A stretch of 64,000 bases of DNA from Metridium senile (GCA_949775045.1 OX459110.1:8437970-8501969); one strand, 5' to 3'. Positions 51,001-60,172 are shown, counted from the first letter of the stretch. Translations and numbers: made by a program. The notes: generated by a model from the letters alone, not told the origin.

Positions 51001-53018
51001 TTTAAAAGAAGTTTGTACATATGCATGTACTTGATGATATTCTGATTATTTTCCCCTTTTTTTTCGTCATTACATGACATTAAACATAACTGGGGGTTTC
51101 AGATCACAAATCAATAACCGACTGATTTCAAATAAGTGCCGATACATTGCTTGATTTGCTATAGCACCAACAGCTGCTTGCGTTGTTTTTTTTTTCCCAG
51201 TCTACACATTTAAAAGCGGCTTAAGATGACTAAATTAATACAATGTGAATAAGGCACCGTTTCTAGTTGACAAGTTGAAGTTGTATAGACATTTTGAACG
51301 TGCCATTCCCAGATACACAATATGGAAGTCGGCAATAGCTGATGGAACTGAGCTCGATGTGAGCGCTCGTAGAGCGTCTAGTTTTAAAAGTTTTGCTACA
51401 GTACAAAAAACAACATTAACATTTAAGAATACAATTCGTCACTTAAAAAGTTTAACATTAATAAATAGTGTATTATTTACAATTGATTAAAACAGCACCA
51501 AACCGTGAAGTAATTGTTTCACACGGAAGTAAAAATATGCTAATGATATCATATCAAATAGCTGCATGAATGTCTAATGAGCTTCGTCAACCGTTCAGCA
51601 TGAAAGAGTGATAACTTTATAATAACAAGACCATACATATATACAACAGGGGCTGGTTGTACGAAGGTTGGATAAAGTTATAAGCGGATAAAAGTTTTCC
51701 ACTGCATAGGTTTTTTATAGATTTTATCCGCTGGATAAGGATTGATCCGGTGGATAGCGCTATTCAGGCTTCGTACAACAGACCCCAGATGTTTAAGCTA
51801 ACATATACACAATGATTTAAAACTATGCCAATAGTATGAAAAAATTACACGAATTTAAAAACACATTTTTATCAATAAAGAAGTATACGTAGTAGTATGA
51901 AAAAAATACAAAAAAAACCCACATCTTTAGAAATAAAGGAGTTTAAACTGTATATTACAGTGCAATCGAAAGACCGTGGCAACCGATATATATTTTAGTA
52001 CCCTTTTGTTGTTCGTTGAACAATGTGAAATGACTCTCTGACAGTTACACGAAGTATATATGTCTACAAATCAGTCATACGTCTTGCAGTTAAAGAGTTC
52101 AATTACCGATACATGACAAAAGTGCCCTACTAATTGGGGAGACTTGACAAAAGCGGAAATAATAATAATAATATTAATAGACGCTGCATGTGTAATACAA
52201 ATTATAAAACTATTTCAAACTAAGAAAAGCATTATTCATATCCAGTAAGCTAAGCGTTTAGCTGATTTAGATAAATATGTTTTAAGCTGAGTTTTAAACG
52301 ACGAAATAGTAGAGATAGTTCTAATGAATAGAGGTATAGAGTTCCAGAGTTCAGGTTTTTGTCCGCATCTTTAGTCAATAGCAGAGAAACCGTTTTTCAA
52401 CGAAAGTTGTCACAAAAACAATAGGTCAGGTAAATAGATGGATAGCATTCGTGCAACCTAACACAAACCACACAGTTTTGTGTTGGACATCAGGCAAGCT
52501 ACTAGATGGACGACAAGGGGAAATGATTCAAGCAATATTGGACATTTATAAAGTAATGAAAACTTGTTTATCGGTCTACATATGAGCAGCAAACACTTGT
52601 TAAGGAAACATTGCTGTCGTTGTAACAAGCAATGATATTCTTAGGAGCAATGATTGCCTAGAAAAAATTGACAAGAACACTTTACCAAGCGATGAAATCA
52701 CTTGTCCATGCGAGGAAAATAGCTGACCGTATTTCTCAAGGAAAACGTTTCAAGTAATGCTGATCGTCTTCACTTAGTCTAGGAATGAACTGATTGACAG
52801 AAAACTTTGTCAAAGACAAATTGCTGACCACTATCTGCAAGAAATGGCGTTTCGAAAGCAAAAACTTGCTCGTGTAAAAGTCAGTGCATATGCATATTTA
52901 CAAAGATTCACAAAGAAATATGTGTGAAAAATTACCCTTCGTCAGTTGCCATCACTGTGGTCTTATTTCTAACTGCCACTCCATCGACAATAACTATCTC
53001 TTCTCTAGTAGCAAGCAT
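36035..53018 (-). CDS. Gene gamma: Cys-rich membrane protein split by the Polinton
   Basis: Exons: 53018-52936, 38088-38017, 37361-37243 and 36156-36035, with phases 2, 2, 1. About 131 residues. Exon 1: MLATREEIVIVDGVAVRNKT. Exon 2: LVAIEVTSLQTQNPQPRPPI. Exon 3: AAPVVVVPVAPEHTCCCGCC, then AYDCCDCDDD and YPWYSLRGKG. Exon 4: WGLVLLLLLMYLVFFAIIAF, then FAIAWVALACLVGLFCNDD and a stop. It has the same C-terminally anchored architecture as beta. Intron 1 is 14.8 kb, of which 10.6 kb is the Polinton; splicing through it is possible but untested. Exon 1 is assigned by homology with beta exon 1, the matching phase and the shared intron block. Confidence 0.65.
36157..37242. other. Gamma intron 3
   Basis: Has a partial GAGACGAACGTTGAGC-family MITE at 36205-36330. 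36410-36870 is not shared with copy 2. The half inverted repeat GTGATTATAATAGTGCATTT..TCCTATCGGTCTC is the right half of the element complete at 60173-60347. Confidence 0.5.
39104..39126. other. Perfect hairpin 30 bp from the Polinton
   Basis: The stem ACATCGAGC/GCTCGATGT has 9 bp and a short loop (copy 1 near 39087-39110, copy 2 near 62527-62549). It is present in both copies, so it predates the insertion. Confidence 0.4.
39150..39155. repeat. Polinton target site duplication, left (CCGGTC)
   Basis: CCGGTC directly precedes the left terminus and is repeated at 49772-49777. The empty copy at 62589-62594 has it once. Confidence 0.95.
39156..39536. repeat. Polinton left terminal inverted repeat
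   Basis: Pairs with 49394-49771; only small indels and substitutions separate the arms. The inner edge is TACGGGACAGGTTGTG. The arm contains a minus-strand AATAAA-type signal in the TTTATTGGTTAAAAACGG region. Confidence 0.93.
39541..39688. repeat. Subterminal tandem repeat, two units
   Basis: A unit of ~74 bp containing GAACTAGTTAGCAGCTGGTG and ACTAAAGTAATCCCTCTATA appears twice, just inside the left TIR only. Confidence 0.85.
39755..39763 (+). promoter_or_regulatory. Possible TATA box of the GRF gene
   Basis: CTATATATATTG about 75 bp upstream of the ATG at 39835. A similar GATATATATATG stands at 40558-40570, about 40 bp before the likely polymerase ATG. Position and sequence only. Confidence 0.35.
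39835..40311 (+). CDS. GRF-type zinc-finger protein of the Polinton
   Basis: 158 residues, good ATG after a TATA-like stretch. Two zinc-finger-like halves. Residues ~6-40 hold CxxC..C..C spacing (YPCFCKE, then IRCKERKCGFF). Residues ~62-107 have the GRF signature: H and C ligands, PGRGFFKCS, then CKYFQWCDE. GRF fingers bind single-stranded DNA in repair enzymes and topoisomerases, so a role in element replication or nucleic-acid handling is plausible. The C-terminus is basic (KKTEKKKRKV), a possible nuclear localisation signal. It is the first gene inside the left TIR. An AATAAA at about 40436 may end its transcript. Confidence 0.75.
   Translation: MVSLSCYPCFCKENDCLEQFNSKNDEQYIRCKERKCGFFSKAENFNEYLDNFTEKVKSHFKHDHPLCDHRKPATLWISRSENNPGRGFFKCSQRDDRCKYFQWCDEQPSKNTIANWQPEVKTIEKAVQAEEYQVIKRKLTDTKKTEKKKRKVSPLNTE
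40570..44856 (+). CDS. polB: Protein-primed family B DNA polymerase of the Polinton
   Basis: The open frame runs from 40555 (TTG); ATGs at 40570 and 40606 are both usable, and 40606 lies ~40 bp below a TATA-like run. About 1430 residues. Counting from 40555: N-terminal Lys-rich region, Cys/His fingers at ~376-450, 3'-5' exonuclease motifs (FFDFET with D501/E503; HNAKGFD with N555/D560; YCIQD with Y686/D690), polymerase motif A (YVDFTSLYP, D912), motif B (KLCLNSLWGKF, K1090-N1094) and motif C (YFDTDS, D1188/D1190). KxY-type GPKNYAYK follows. The C-tail is Glu/Asp/Ser-rich. It replicates the element from terminal-protein-primed ends. All key residues are present and no frameshift is seen. AATAAA at ~44981. 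Confidence 0.97.
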   Translation: MSVATSGNPFAIMTKTIQKEKTKNTNNQQKAKRYLKRSGRELKKRRPDFDKVEKLQKQAAAFLQAAIDEAKANIRLPKNKKTKSKNNTSKEREPERTLDFNLEQLSEKEVKKFGTYSCAFKAQVSGFNSNSKNLLKDYVNRLENVFSDVISQVKSKCNLNNVTQDRMRVMVTSNHLKKPLSTRLVTVSEQHPSLILSEISKVLQSEEEIPLDESFGIDVVALKMPVGSGKPLKVLDYSLHTKLKRSIITIKNKDNLCCARAIVTGREIALKGPKTQLLIKGKPIQKRLAFELHKKANVPKGPCGLEEVDRFQNVLTDFQVIVISFANRNTVIYEGPIREKKIILYYHNAHFDVIKPDKLPSFFGKRFYCNKCHKYFNKQKNHPCENVCKVCERKSCQQLLASKIECPKCNKFCRSQECLLAHQKEKTTNGKTIPSKCTRSFRCTSCSAIVDSERRSKHICNEYKCWICKDFVEPGHLCYMQNEPPKTPSENLLFFDFETDQSSGEHKVNFAVSQDFVGNTSIFKGYDSLHNFCLFLFDKQHSGYTAIAHNAKGFDSLFLLQWLLQNRPTADVRIIRSGQKIMQLVVKDYNIRVVDSLNWFQMPLSKLPKTFGLDESKLTKGTFPHLFNKKENFGYVGPLPDTKYYSPDSLSSEARTTFLQWHADLCNNNYIFDFDKEIELYCIQDVNILRESCIRFREIFSTEMDIDPFRYVTIASTVMSLFKSKFLKPETIGIVPNHLYRGVQKLYSEVSIQWLEFLRFLTNKNILHAENVGEHKIVDQELNKTYYVDGFCPETNEVFEFFGCMFHAHNACFDSDSNNSLVNIKNSVIYNNTMQRVERLKKLGYTVKYIWECDFHKLSQTSEFKSFLSLHEIVGNLKPRDAFYGGRTNAVKLFYSCQPGEKIKYVDFTSLYPYVNKSKTYPIGHPVIITEDFGDISQYFGVIKCKVLAPPNLFFPILPVKIGGKLVFPLCKQCAIDESDTCCHTKSERGFYGTWCSCEVQKAVEVGYEILEIKEVWHFEHTSKSLFKDYVDTFLRSKQESSDYPGWVQNDIDRQRYIEMYREHEGITLRPDNIKKNPGLRAISKLCLNSLWGKFGMNTNREESELVFEPKRFYEVINSDEHDLLDLYLINEDVVELVYKKKKEISKESNVTNIFIAIFTTAWARLELYNLISNLGKRVLYFDTDSVIFISNENDYEPQLSDYLGGLTDEIGDGQYIKEFVSCGPKNYAYKVTDGSFKVKIKGFSLNHKTSQTINMDCMKSMVNDIKSNKTITVVEERKITREPITRKIINKRQEKKYQLVYDKRMIINDGPDTLPFGFTWKEPEYQAVTVNYHRQPLNTISSLHLFSEITIPETHNLGELFRYDDKEEERKEEEEEEEEEEGSIDLNVSSESESEDEFTKEDLSFYNDDDDDDDQDVSFYRALDNEH
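45332..45580 (+). CDS. Possible small acylated protein overlapping the integrase start
   Basis: An 82-codon frame opening MGCLSSLPSFKLGNVLREIR followed by CTLACCGG. The start fits an N-myristoylation signal (MGxxxS) with a neighbouring Cys for palmitoylation, and further paired cysteines follow. The last ~140 nt overlap the integrase in another frame, so only the first ~35 codons are independent. A TATAAAC lies near 45273. It could instead be just the integrase leader. Confidence 0.35.
   Translation: MGCLSSLPSFKLGNVLREIRCTLACCGGRVSIQSIDGKQKRQQVFNKSVLQPKKTRKFCFGRGIIPCCTRGKKSQNIKETSV
45438..46316 (+). CDS. int: Retroviral-type integrase of the Polinton, C-terminus clipped
   Basis: 292 residues from a clear ATG. 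An N-terminal helical domain (VYDWLNSQQ) leads into the DDE core: D83 in WQADLID, D144 in LQTDHGKEF and E178 in AIAERVIRTIK. Then come the conserved YNNTYHSSIK block and an SH3/chromo-like end (DKVRLSK, FEKGYTTAFTKEIFTISKRI). This enzyme joins element ends to 6 bp staggered target sites, agreeing with the CCGGTC duplication. The frame stops at ARNPPV-stop, where family members normally continue with a few dozen residues, and it overlaps the convergent ORF by 20 bp. I infer a deletion breakpoint here; the catalytic residues are intact. Confidence 0.92.
   Translation: MANKNVNKYLTSLYYNPKKPGSFASAEALYRVVQEEKNHKISRKQVYDWLNSQQTFTLHKRNRKNFTRNRIIVGRVDEQWQADLIDIQKIAKYNGNNKYILVAIDILSKFTWCEPLKNKTGKCIVQGFQKIFKQGRKPEKLQTDHGKEFLNKQFQTFLKKNNVLFFTTNNETKAAIAERVIRTIKSKMYKYFTHKDTLKYTDIIQHITTSYNNTYHSSIKTKPRLVSQENEDHVWHILYDKDLVDGPVRFKFHIGDKVRLSKLKGVFEKGYTTAFTKEIFTISKRIARNPPV
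46297..46866 (-). CDS. Polinton conserved ORF, probably C-terminally truncated
   Basis: 189 residues: MKYAKRMVLVPEEFMNMLER, a coiled or low-complexity Glu/Lys/Ser region (~30-120), then SRTLAKSMITRLKANREHVT and IDLVNDQLRERKDFNPK. The start (YAKRMVLVPEE) and the NxxG..V.G.NI.DLV block are of the type seen in a recurrent, uncharacterised Polinton protein (recalled, not searched). The last residues (VTRVGF) come from antisense of the integrase end, so the true C-terminus is probably lost with the same deletion that clips the integrase. 4 nt separate it from the next ORF upstream. Confidence 0.65.
   Translation of the reverse strand: MKYAKRMVLVPEEFMNMLERKENMQTAPMTKSMIRLDQKMDNILEDTKKPADDKATQYTQNLQRFLDVQEQKRDFIPTVKIHQESSSPLITNAQEIKKEEVMKSEESPSEAKSPLSENEILESIPKNSRTLAKSMITRLKANREHVTWNNKGEVSVNGQPVTGSNIIDLVNDQLRERKDFNPKVTRVGF
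46871..47200 (-). CDS. Small Polinton protein with hydrophobic C-terminal helix
   Basis: 109 residues: MSDRVRRNIDFLTVLTKCNK, helical and basic, then LKHKKSHIVQSGGSLLLTLL and a hydrophobic end (PPVLSVLKEVFSS). A basic segment followed by a Gly-Gly and hydrophobic helix recalls small core or membrane-lytic virion proteins of adenovirus-like elements; this is resemblance in design only. A TATA-like motif lies upstream on the minus strand at ~47245-47237. Confidence 0.7.
   Translation of the reverse strand: MSDRVRRNIDFLTVLTKCNKKQRKALLEHCDKELILTISEIAINVLKGVVQLTPAQTAKLRRFRKHLRALADRQVPLKHKKSHIVQSGGSLLLTLLPPVLSVLKEVFSS
47233..47886 (-). CDS. Packaging ATPase (A32/FtsK-HerA type) of the Polinton
   Basis: 217 residues from ATG at 47886. 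Walker A GPTQAGKT at ~16-23, Walker B GILVIDDLM at ~84-92, and a TVIYIVQNLF segment consistent with sensor strands. Typical of the genome-packaging ATPases of Polintons, adenovirus-like and NCLDV elements. Its role would be to pump element DNA into a capsid. It is intact although no capsid gene is present here, so it may act with proteins supplied in trans or be on the way to loss. Confidence 0.93.
   Translation of the reverse strand: MTDVRFKTPTSIMVSGPTQAGKTVLARRLLMNKHMLFDQEINKVVYCYGAYQPGFAELERNVENIIFVEGFSDNVMDLFDNQPGILVIDDLMADCSNDQRMADLLTKHSHHKNITVIYIVQNLFPPGKFSRTISLNCHYIIAFKNCRDSLGISTLIQQAFCSKNDRNFAMECFQDSTNKMYGYLLFDMHPVTPINFRLRTNIFQTNNTLHTLNVYKK
47237..47246 (-). promoter_or_regulatory. 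TATA-like box upstream of the 46871-47200 ORF
   Basis: Minus strand reads GTATATAAAAAGTG about 40 bp before the ATG at 47200. It is the best TATA candidate in the element; it overlaps the ATPase stop region. Confidence 0.45.
48100..48774 (-). CDS. Polinton conserved protein with a CPGC..HPSQ..H.C finger
   Basis: 224 residues from ATG at 48774. Residues ~135-152 read EHCPGCEINHPSQHRHECM, a compact Cys/His cluster that looks like a zinc site. The sequence before it is acidic and polar, and a helical region follows (LIWRYRKDAMERIDE). I recall this finger from several Polinton-like elements, but no function is known to me. First minus-strand gene from the right end; no frameshift. Confidence 0.65.
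   Translation of the reverse strand: MSIDNVRLITSNMATERLTIVRKPSTDYMNNYEVIETGEKFSSFTPDIALAFSDFIKNQELNNYVSSWLSDNQTQESACSFELPTCSQENIQEIKPEITPRQVQIEKLLLKAFAQSLPGAITQISMEHCPGCEINHPSQHRHECMTLDLQTLIWRYRKDAMERIDEQSAMKRFLQYTNEELDHPINALELLRYECKDSRQEIFYRREEEFENIILHVFNKLFEK
48908..49339 (+). CDS. Terminal Polinton ORF, unrecognised
   Basis: About 143 residues from the ATG at 48908 (MFRLEVNQKRGEFNFNWVRD). The frame is open from a GTG at 48857, but the ATG is preferred. Basic N-terminus; a beta-rich middle (KVTIEYKKNDKLQNVTVERM); C-terminal helix (DAILAYEYYFNQVKKDVLKE). No motif recognised. It lies just inside the right TIR and diverges from the 48100-48774 gene, so a shared promoter near 48780-48900 is likely. 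AATAAA at ~49561 inside the TIR could end it. Confidence 0.55.
   Translation: MFRLEVNQKRGEFNFNWVRDKKESKKLNPCLKKESATASKETRAKICDEGLIPTSNVYKQTQKVTIEYKKNDKLQNVTVERMGVKQEFSWPKEWDYKMVQDEITVKFRAPTPDAILAYEYYFNQVKKDVLKEQLENRTFGQFP
49394..49771. repeat. Polinton right terminal inverted repeat
   Basis: Complement of 39156-39536; ends CACCCTTAGTAGT at 49771. Confidence 0.93.
49772..49777. repeat. Polinton target site duplication, right (CCGGTC)
   Basis: Second copy of the 6 bp target, followed by TACCCCGGAAGT exactly as in the empty site at 62589 onward. Confidence 0.95.
49778..51646. other. Gamma intron 1 right of the Polinton
   Basis: Begins with a CCAAT-rich promoter-like stretch (GCATCCAATCATAGCGC twice, 49818-49863). 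An 81-codon frame (51245-51490; no ATG, starts GTG) is conserved in copy 2, but so is all surrounding DNA, so it is not evidence of coding. About 440 bp here (50290-50735) are absent from copy 2. Confidence 0.5.
51647..51787. repeat. MITE with GGCTGGTTGTACGAAGG ends
   Basis: Left GGCTGGTTGTACGAAGGTTG pairs with right CTTCGTACAACAGACC. Internal GGATAA/TTATCC motifs. A diverged relative lies near 18790-18890. Confidence 0.55.
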
Positions 53019-53111
53019 TGTAAAAACCGTTAACTGCTTCTCTTCAACGATTGATATTAAAAGACGAATGTTCTTAACGCATCAAAATATTCTGCGAATT
53101 CTTAGTCTCAA

Positions 53112-54147
53112 CACAGGCTCCCCACCATCCCAATTCGTTCTGGGCTTCCTGTGGTGGAACGGCTAAAAGCCGTTGGTAAATTCGTTCAAAGTTGGTCATA
53201 TTTAACTTCGATATTCATGTTCTTTTTTTTCTTTTAGATTTTACTTTACTGTTCCAATATAAAGTTTAATGTTTCTTGTTTACGAATTTGTGGTTTATTT
53301 TGCCCTGCGATGCATTTTATCCTATTCTCCCCAAACTCTGGCACACACATTAACGATAATCACACAGACCTCAGCCAGAGTTTGAAACACAAAGCTCAAA
53401 TAAAAAGCATCGAAAACCAGCTTCTAACATCGAAATTATGCTTTCGTACTGGGATCTGTCAAGTCTTGTGTCCCTTTGGAATCCCAAGAATGCAAAACGT
53501 CAATGAATACGCTACCCAAACCTACCCCCGCCAGCTAAATTTGTCATAAAAACAGTTCCGGCTAGCGGGAGGAAGTGACAAATTTAGCTGGCGGGGGTAG
53601 GGTTGGGTAGCGTATTCATTGACGTTTTGCATTCCTGGGATTCCAAAGGGACACAAGACTTGACAGATCCCAGTACGAAAGCATAATTTCGATGTTAGAA
53701 GCTGGTTTTCGATGCTTTTTATTTGAGCTTTGTGTTTCAAACTCTGGCTGAGGTCTGTGTGATTATCGTTAATGTGTGTGCCAGAGTTTGGGGAGAATAG
53801 GATTAATTTTTCGGGTAGATTTTGAAGATAATATGAGCGTGATTGGTGGCCGTAGCCGCCAGAGTTGCCTGCCTTGTGTTTTTTTTTACTTCATTGGGGA
53901 GCGTGTGTTCGCTGCCGAATAAATCGCTTTAAATCGCTTTAAAATGCATCGCAGGGCAAAATAAACCACACATTCGTAAACAAGAAACATTAAACTTTAT
54001 TTTGGAACAGTAAAGTAAAATCTAAAAGAAAAAAAAGAACATGAATATCAAAGTTAAATATGACCAACTTTGAACGAATTTACCAACGGCTTTTAGCCGT
54101 TCCACCACAGGAAGCCCAGAACGAATTGGGATGGTGGGGAGCCTGTG
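53112..54147. mobile_element. Near-perfect 1.04 kb palindromic element with 7 bp target duplication
   Basis: The two halves, meeting near 53560-53590, are inverted copies: ends CACAGGCTCCCCACCATCCC and complement. Flanks GTCTCAA (53105-53111) and GTCGCAA (54148-54154) look like a 7 bp target duplication with one change. The homologous stretch at 55676-55745 reads straight through GTCTCAACAATAT, an empty site. Each half has the same ~79-codon frame in opposite orientation. No transposase. About 90 bp upstream of gamma exon 1. Confidence 0.8.
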
Positions 54148-55600
54148 GTCGCAACAATATGTATTTGTTATACATGCCCGAGCGATTTACATAAAAAATA
54201 ATGCGGATGAAAACGTAAGTGAAAGTATTTTGCAAACACCTGTATCACCCGTAAATGTGATGTTATATTAGCACTGAAATATGGGCTGATCTCGCACGTG
54301 ACCTAAAAATATTAAATGCGCTTTCATTTGATAAAAAAGTGAAAGCGTATTTACTATTTGATCAAATTTCTCAACTTGCTAAATAGTATTTTCTTTTAGT
54401 CAATCATATACGCTATTTCCAATTATTACTTAATTGCTTCATATAATTCAAAATTCCAATTGTTTACATCATATATATTTTTGCTAAATTATATATATAT
54501 TTTTTTTTCTATTTCTAAATAAACTATATTCTATATTATTTAAATTAAAAAATGCTTAAACATATTTTTCTGCTCTTTATACCTGATATTCAATTCTGGT
54601 AACTCAATACGACAGAAATGGAGGCTAACTCGAAAACTCCCCAGTTTATTTAGCCTTCATGCTCATTTACTATATTTTTTTAAAGAATAGAATTCATTTG
54701 CATAACCATTAATTTAACTTTTAAAAAATATAGTAAACATATCAATCTAACAACTATTTCATTCTTATTTTTTTTTTTTAATACTTTTATTCCAATGATA
54801 AAACAGTACATCATTACATAATTAAAATATAAGCACTGTATCTTAGATTTGTTTCAATTATTTTACAATTAATGGATTCAGTACTAAGTACTGAAACCTA
54901 GATTTTTTTCAATTATTTTACAATTAATGGATTCAGTACTAAGTTTTGAATCCTAGATTTTTCTATATTTTAACAATTAATGGATTCAGTATTAATATAT
55001 CATTATTTGTAATAATTATTATTCTTAAAAATATTCTAGTATATTGTAAATAGTTGTCACTTAATTAAGGAGGCTCGAAATGGTTTCTGTATATATCCAT
55101 ATACCTACTTTATATTGCATGTTATGCAGCATTATTGTGAAACTACACAGTTAACCGATATATCATTTTAAAGCTTATTGATCTAGGATATCAATTGTTT
55201 TTAAATTATTGCGTTTGACGTTGTCATGACAACAGCAGGCCGCTGCAAAAAGGACCTGAATTTCCTTTATTAAAGCTGATTTCTCCAAATCCTTTAGGCG
55301 AAAGTTTTTTTTAAACTTGTACATGTCTAGTTCCTTACCTGTTCTTGCAACTGAGGAAAAATAAAAAAAATCTGTAATGCGAAACCTTTAAAATATTAAA
55401 AAAATGATTTTTTTTCTAGATATAAATGGTTTTTCATTACAGATTTTTCTTAAAATGGATCTACTAAATCTAAACATTAATTGGAACAAATTGCCAAAAA
55501 ATAAAACGCGTCAGAGGGGTCTTGTAAAATTGGCGATATTGCGCGCGCGCTCGAAAAACCATTAACCAACTTAATTAATGTTAATTTGTCTTCAAAGAGC
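54148..55600. other. Very A+T-rich intergenic sequence
   Basis: A short tandem repeat with TTACAATTAATGGATTCAGT recurs three times at ~54845-54990. No gene. Confidence 0.5.
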
Positions 55601-55604
55601 GAAA

Positions 55605-55980
55605 ATAAACTCATTAACTCAATGTAATAACTGAACAACCGTCAATGTAATACCCACCGTAAATGTAATAAAAATCATCAAAATATTCTGCGAATTCTTA
55701 GTCTCAACAATATTTATTTGTTATACATGCCCGAGTGATTTACATAAAAAATAATGGTGAAAACGATTATAATGGTAACCAAGCGATTATTACATTTTGA
55801 GTTGAATATTATTACATTTATGCATGGTGGGGTTCGGTTATTACATTTATGGTTAAATTTTATATATTTACGGTGGGGCCGGTTATTACATTTACGGTTG
55901 ATAGTTATTACATTTACGGTGGGTATTACATTTACGGTTTTTATTACATTTACGGTTGTTACTACATTTACGGGTGATAC
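55605..55980. repeat. TTACATTTACGGT tandem and inverted repeats
   Basis: Many irregularly spaced copies of TTACATTTACGGT at 55786-55975 and inverted ACCGTAAATGTAATA copies at 55635-55670. The block interrupts sequence otherwise homologous to the gamma and beta upstream regions. Confidence 0.7.
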
Positions 55981-56201
55981 AACACCATCATTTATACACA
56001 AGATCGATTTTAAGCTCTAGAGTTAAGTGGTTTTCCTTGAAAGTTCTTACCAACAAGACACTGCGTTTGGTAAGGGACTGTGCAATAATTATCGGGAGGG
56101 GGGCTCTAAAATCCTCAAAATTTGGCTTAAATTGCAGCTAAAACGCCCTGTGCTAAACGTATAAATAACTTCTTACCCCTCCATTTTTTTTAAATAAATA
56201 G

Positions 56202-56238
56202 CTAACAACCCCCCCTCTCTACACCCACCCTCCGCCAT

Positions 56239-56270
<32 letters not shown>

Positions 56271-56723
56271 ATCTGACACAAACAAAACTTGAAAGCTTTC
56301 TTCGACATATCCCACATCGTCAGAGCTATCTTCGCTTGATTCGTCTTCAGAATCACTCGAGTTATCATCAGCGGACATGTTTTCATCATTTTCTTCCTCG
56401 AGATCTTCAGTTTCAAATGTTCTAGATCCTCTAGCATACGAAAGTACACGTTCAACTAATTGTGTTTTGTTCCCAGATACTTTATGACCTATTTTTTTGT
56501 GATATAGTTGCAGTTGCTCATTGGTCAGTTTTTCGACGTCTTCTTTGCTCTCCCAACATATGCCTGGTATAGAGTTTCTTTCGCTTTTTCGTTTTTCTGC
56601 CTTTAAAGCAATAAATTCAAGGTGCTGAATATATTCTATACATGTGTTTTCGGCAACGTTTAGCTTTGAACATGCTTTCTGTACAGCGTTTTTGTCCGAA
56701 AAGGACTGACAACTCTCCTTCAA
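56202..56723 (-). pseudogene. Fragment encoding a SAP-like domain and acidic tail
   Basis: The minus-strand frame gives a helical segment (CSKLNVAENTCIEYIQHLEF, then KAEKRKSER), then EDVEKLTNEQLQLYHKKIGH and KVSGNKTQLVERVLSY, which has the helix-extended-helix look of a SAP DNA-binding motif. A Glu/Asp/Ser tail (SSDSEDESSEDSSDD) ends in a glycine run translated from the C run at ~56239-56271. There is no ATG and the upstream flank is cut at the duplication boundary (56782). It may be the truncated last exon of a transposon-borne or host gene. Seen: the frame and the SAP-like spacing. Function unknown. Confidence 0.5.
56239..56271. repeat. Poly-C run
   Basis: About 32 consecutive C; such runs are prone to assembly error. 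Confidence 0.9.
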
Positions 56724-57977
56724 GAACCATCTTCTTCACTTGGACACAATGAAGGATACTGTCTATCTCTATGGGGATGTTGAAAGTACAAGTAAATTAT
56801 AAGTATATACAGTACAATAGCAGTGCATTAAATCATATCAACATCGCGTTAACTATGTTTTATTGATGAGAAGTTTAAGTGTTGGTGCATTACATAGGGA
56901 TTCAATTCGCCTTTCAGGAATTGAGGAAGGGACTGGGAACGAGTATCGAAATATCATTCTAATAAAAGACCACACTAAAAAATTTTAAGTTTACCAAGTT
57001 TTATAACCAAGTTAAAATGTATGCTTTTTGGGGACGCTGACTTTAATCCCCATACATTCTCTCTTATTTTTGCAAATTTTTAGAAGCGTGCCACTCAATT
57101 AGTATTCATCCGAACATGCTCAGATTCGGTAATGATACTAATATTTGTATGTTTTTTCTATAAGTGTAAGGGATCATTTCTTAATTGGATCAATATTTTA
57201 ACTCGGTCCCAGTCCTCTCAAAACAACAAATTTTTTAACCGTCAACTGTCAAAAGGCGAATTTTAACTGTCAACATTTAAAGTAACTTCCTCATTTTTGC
57301 GGCACTTGGTTTTTTCGCGATTTTCAAAAAATTGATTGCAGTCATTGCCATTAACACTGTCCACCGACAATAACATAAACACTGAAAGGGATATCACGTG
57401 ATACCAATGATATCAGTTCGCTCTAATAGCTCACTACTAGCATTATTATGATTATAAAAGTCATAATTCCCATTCTATACTTTTTTGGACAACGGTTTTG
57501 AAAACAGGTGCATGTATATAGTAAACACGAATTGAAGAAGACTTGAAAAGGGCCTAATCATCATTACAAAAAAGGCCAAGACACGCCAAGGCTGCCCAAG
57601 CGATAGCAAGAAAAGCAATGATAGCAAAGAATACGAGGTACATTAGGAGCAGCAAAAGAACCAATCCCCAACCTGTTGGTATAGAAGAAAAAAACACAAG
57701 TTAATTAACTTGTATTGTATTGAACCGAGAGAAGTGAATAATTGTCCGGTAAGGTGTTGAAAATTGTCTTAGTATCAATGCAAGCTCAACGTTCGTCTTG
57801 CTTCGCTTTAAAGAGCAGGAAACTGTGAAAGGGTTTATTATATGTGATTGCTATAGCTAGCAAACATATATGTTGTAGCTTACTCAAGCGCTACTGGTAG
57901 CTTTAAAACTGCTAAACCTGTTTTGAACTACGAGTGTAAAAATATAAACCTATTTCGTTGTCCATCTGGAATGGTAC

Positions 57978-60167
<2,190 letters not shown>

Positions 60168-60172
60168 GGGTT

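Larger units (their letters stand above)
35261..51605. repeat. Duplicated segment, copy 1 (carries gamma and the Polinton)
   Basis: Matches 56782-64000 at near identity, apart from three things: the Polinton (39156-49771), a replaced block at 36410-36870 (versus TA repeats and inserted elements in copy 2), and ~440 bp at 50290-50735 that are absent from copy 2. Both copies run off a clear left boundary at GAAAGTACAAG. The right boundary is beyond the window in copy 2. Confidence 0.9.

Noticed and set aside
51245..51490. Conserved 81-codon frame, also at 63643-63888
   Set aside because: Conservation is explained by the recent duplication. It begins at GTG and has no motif or splice support.
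53310..53740. Two identical ~75-residue proteins in opposite directions
   Set aside because: They are the same non-coding-looking frame in the two halves of a palindromic element, without start context or motif.
55605..55980. CRISPR-like array
   Set aside because: Repeat units are short, irregular and both direct and inverted; the genome is eukaryotic.
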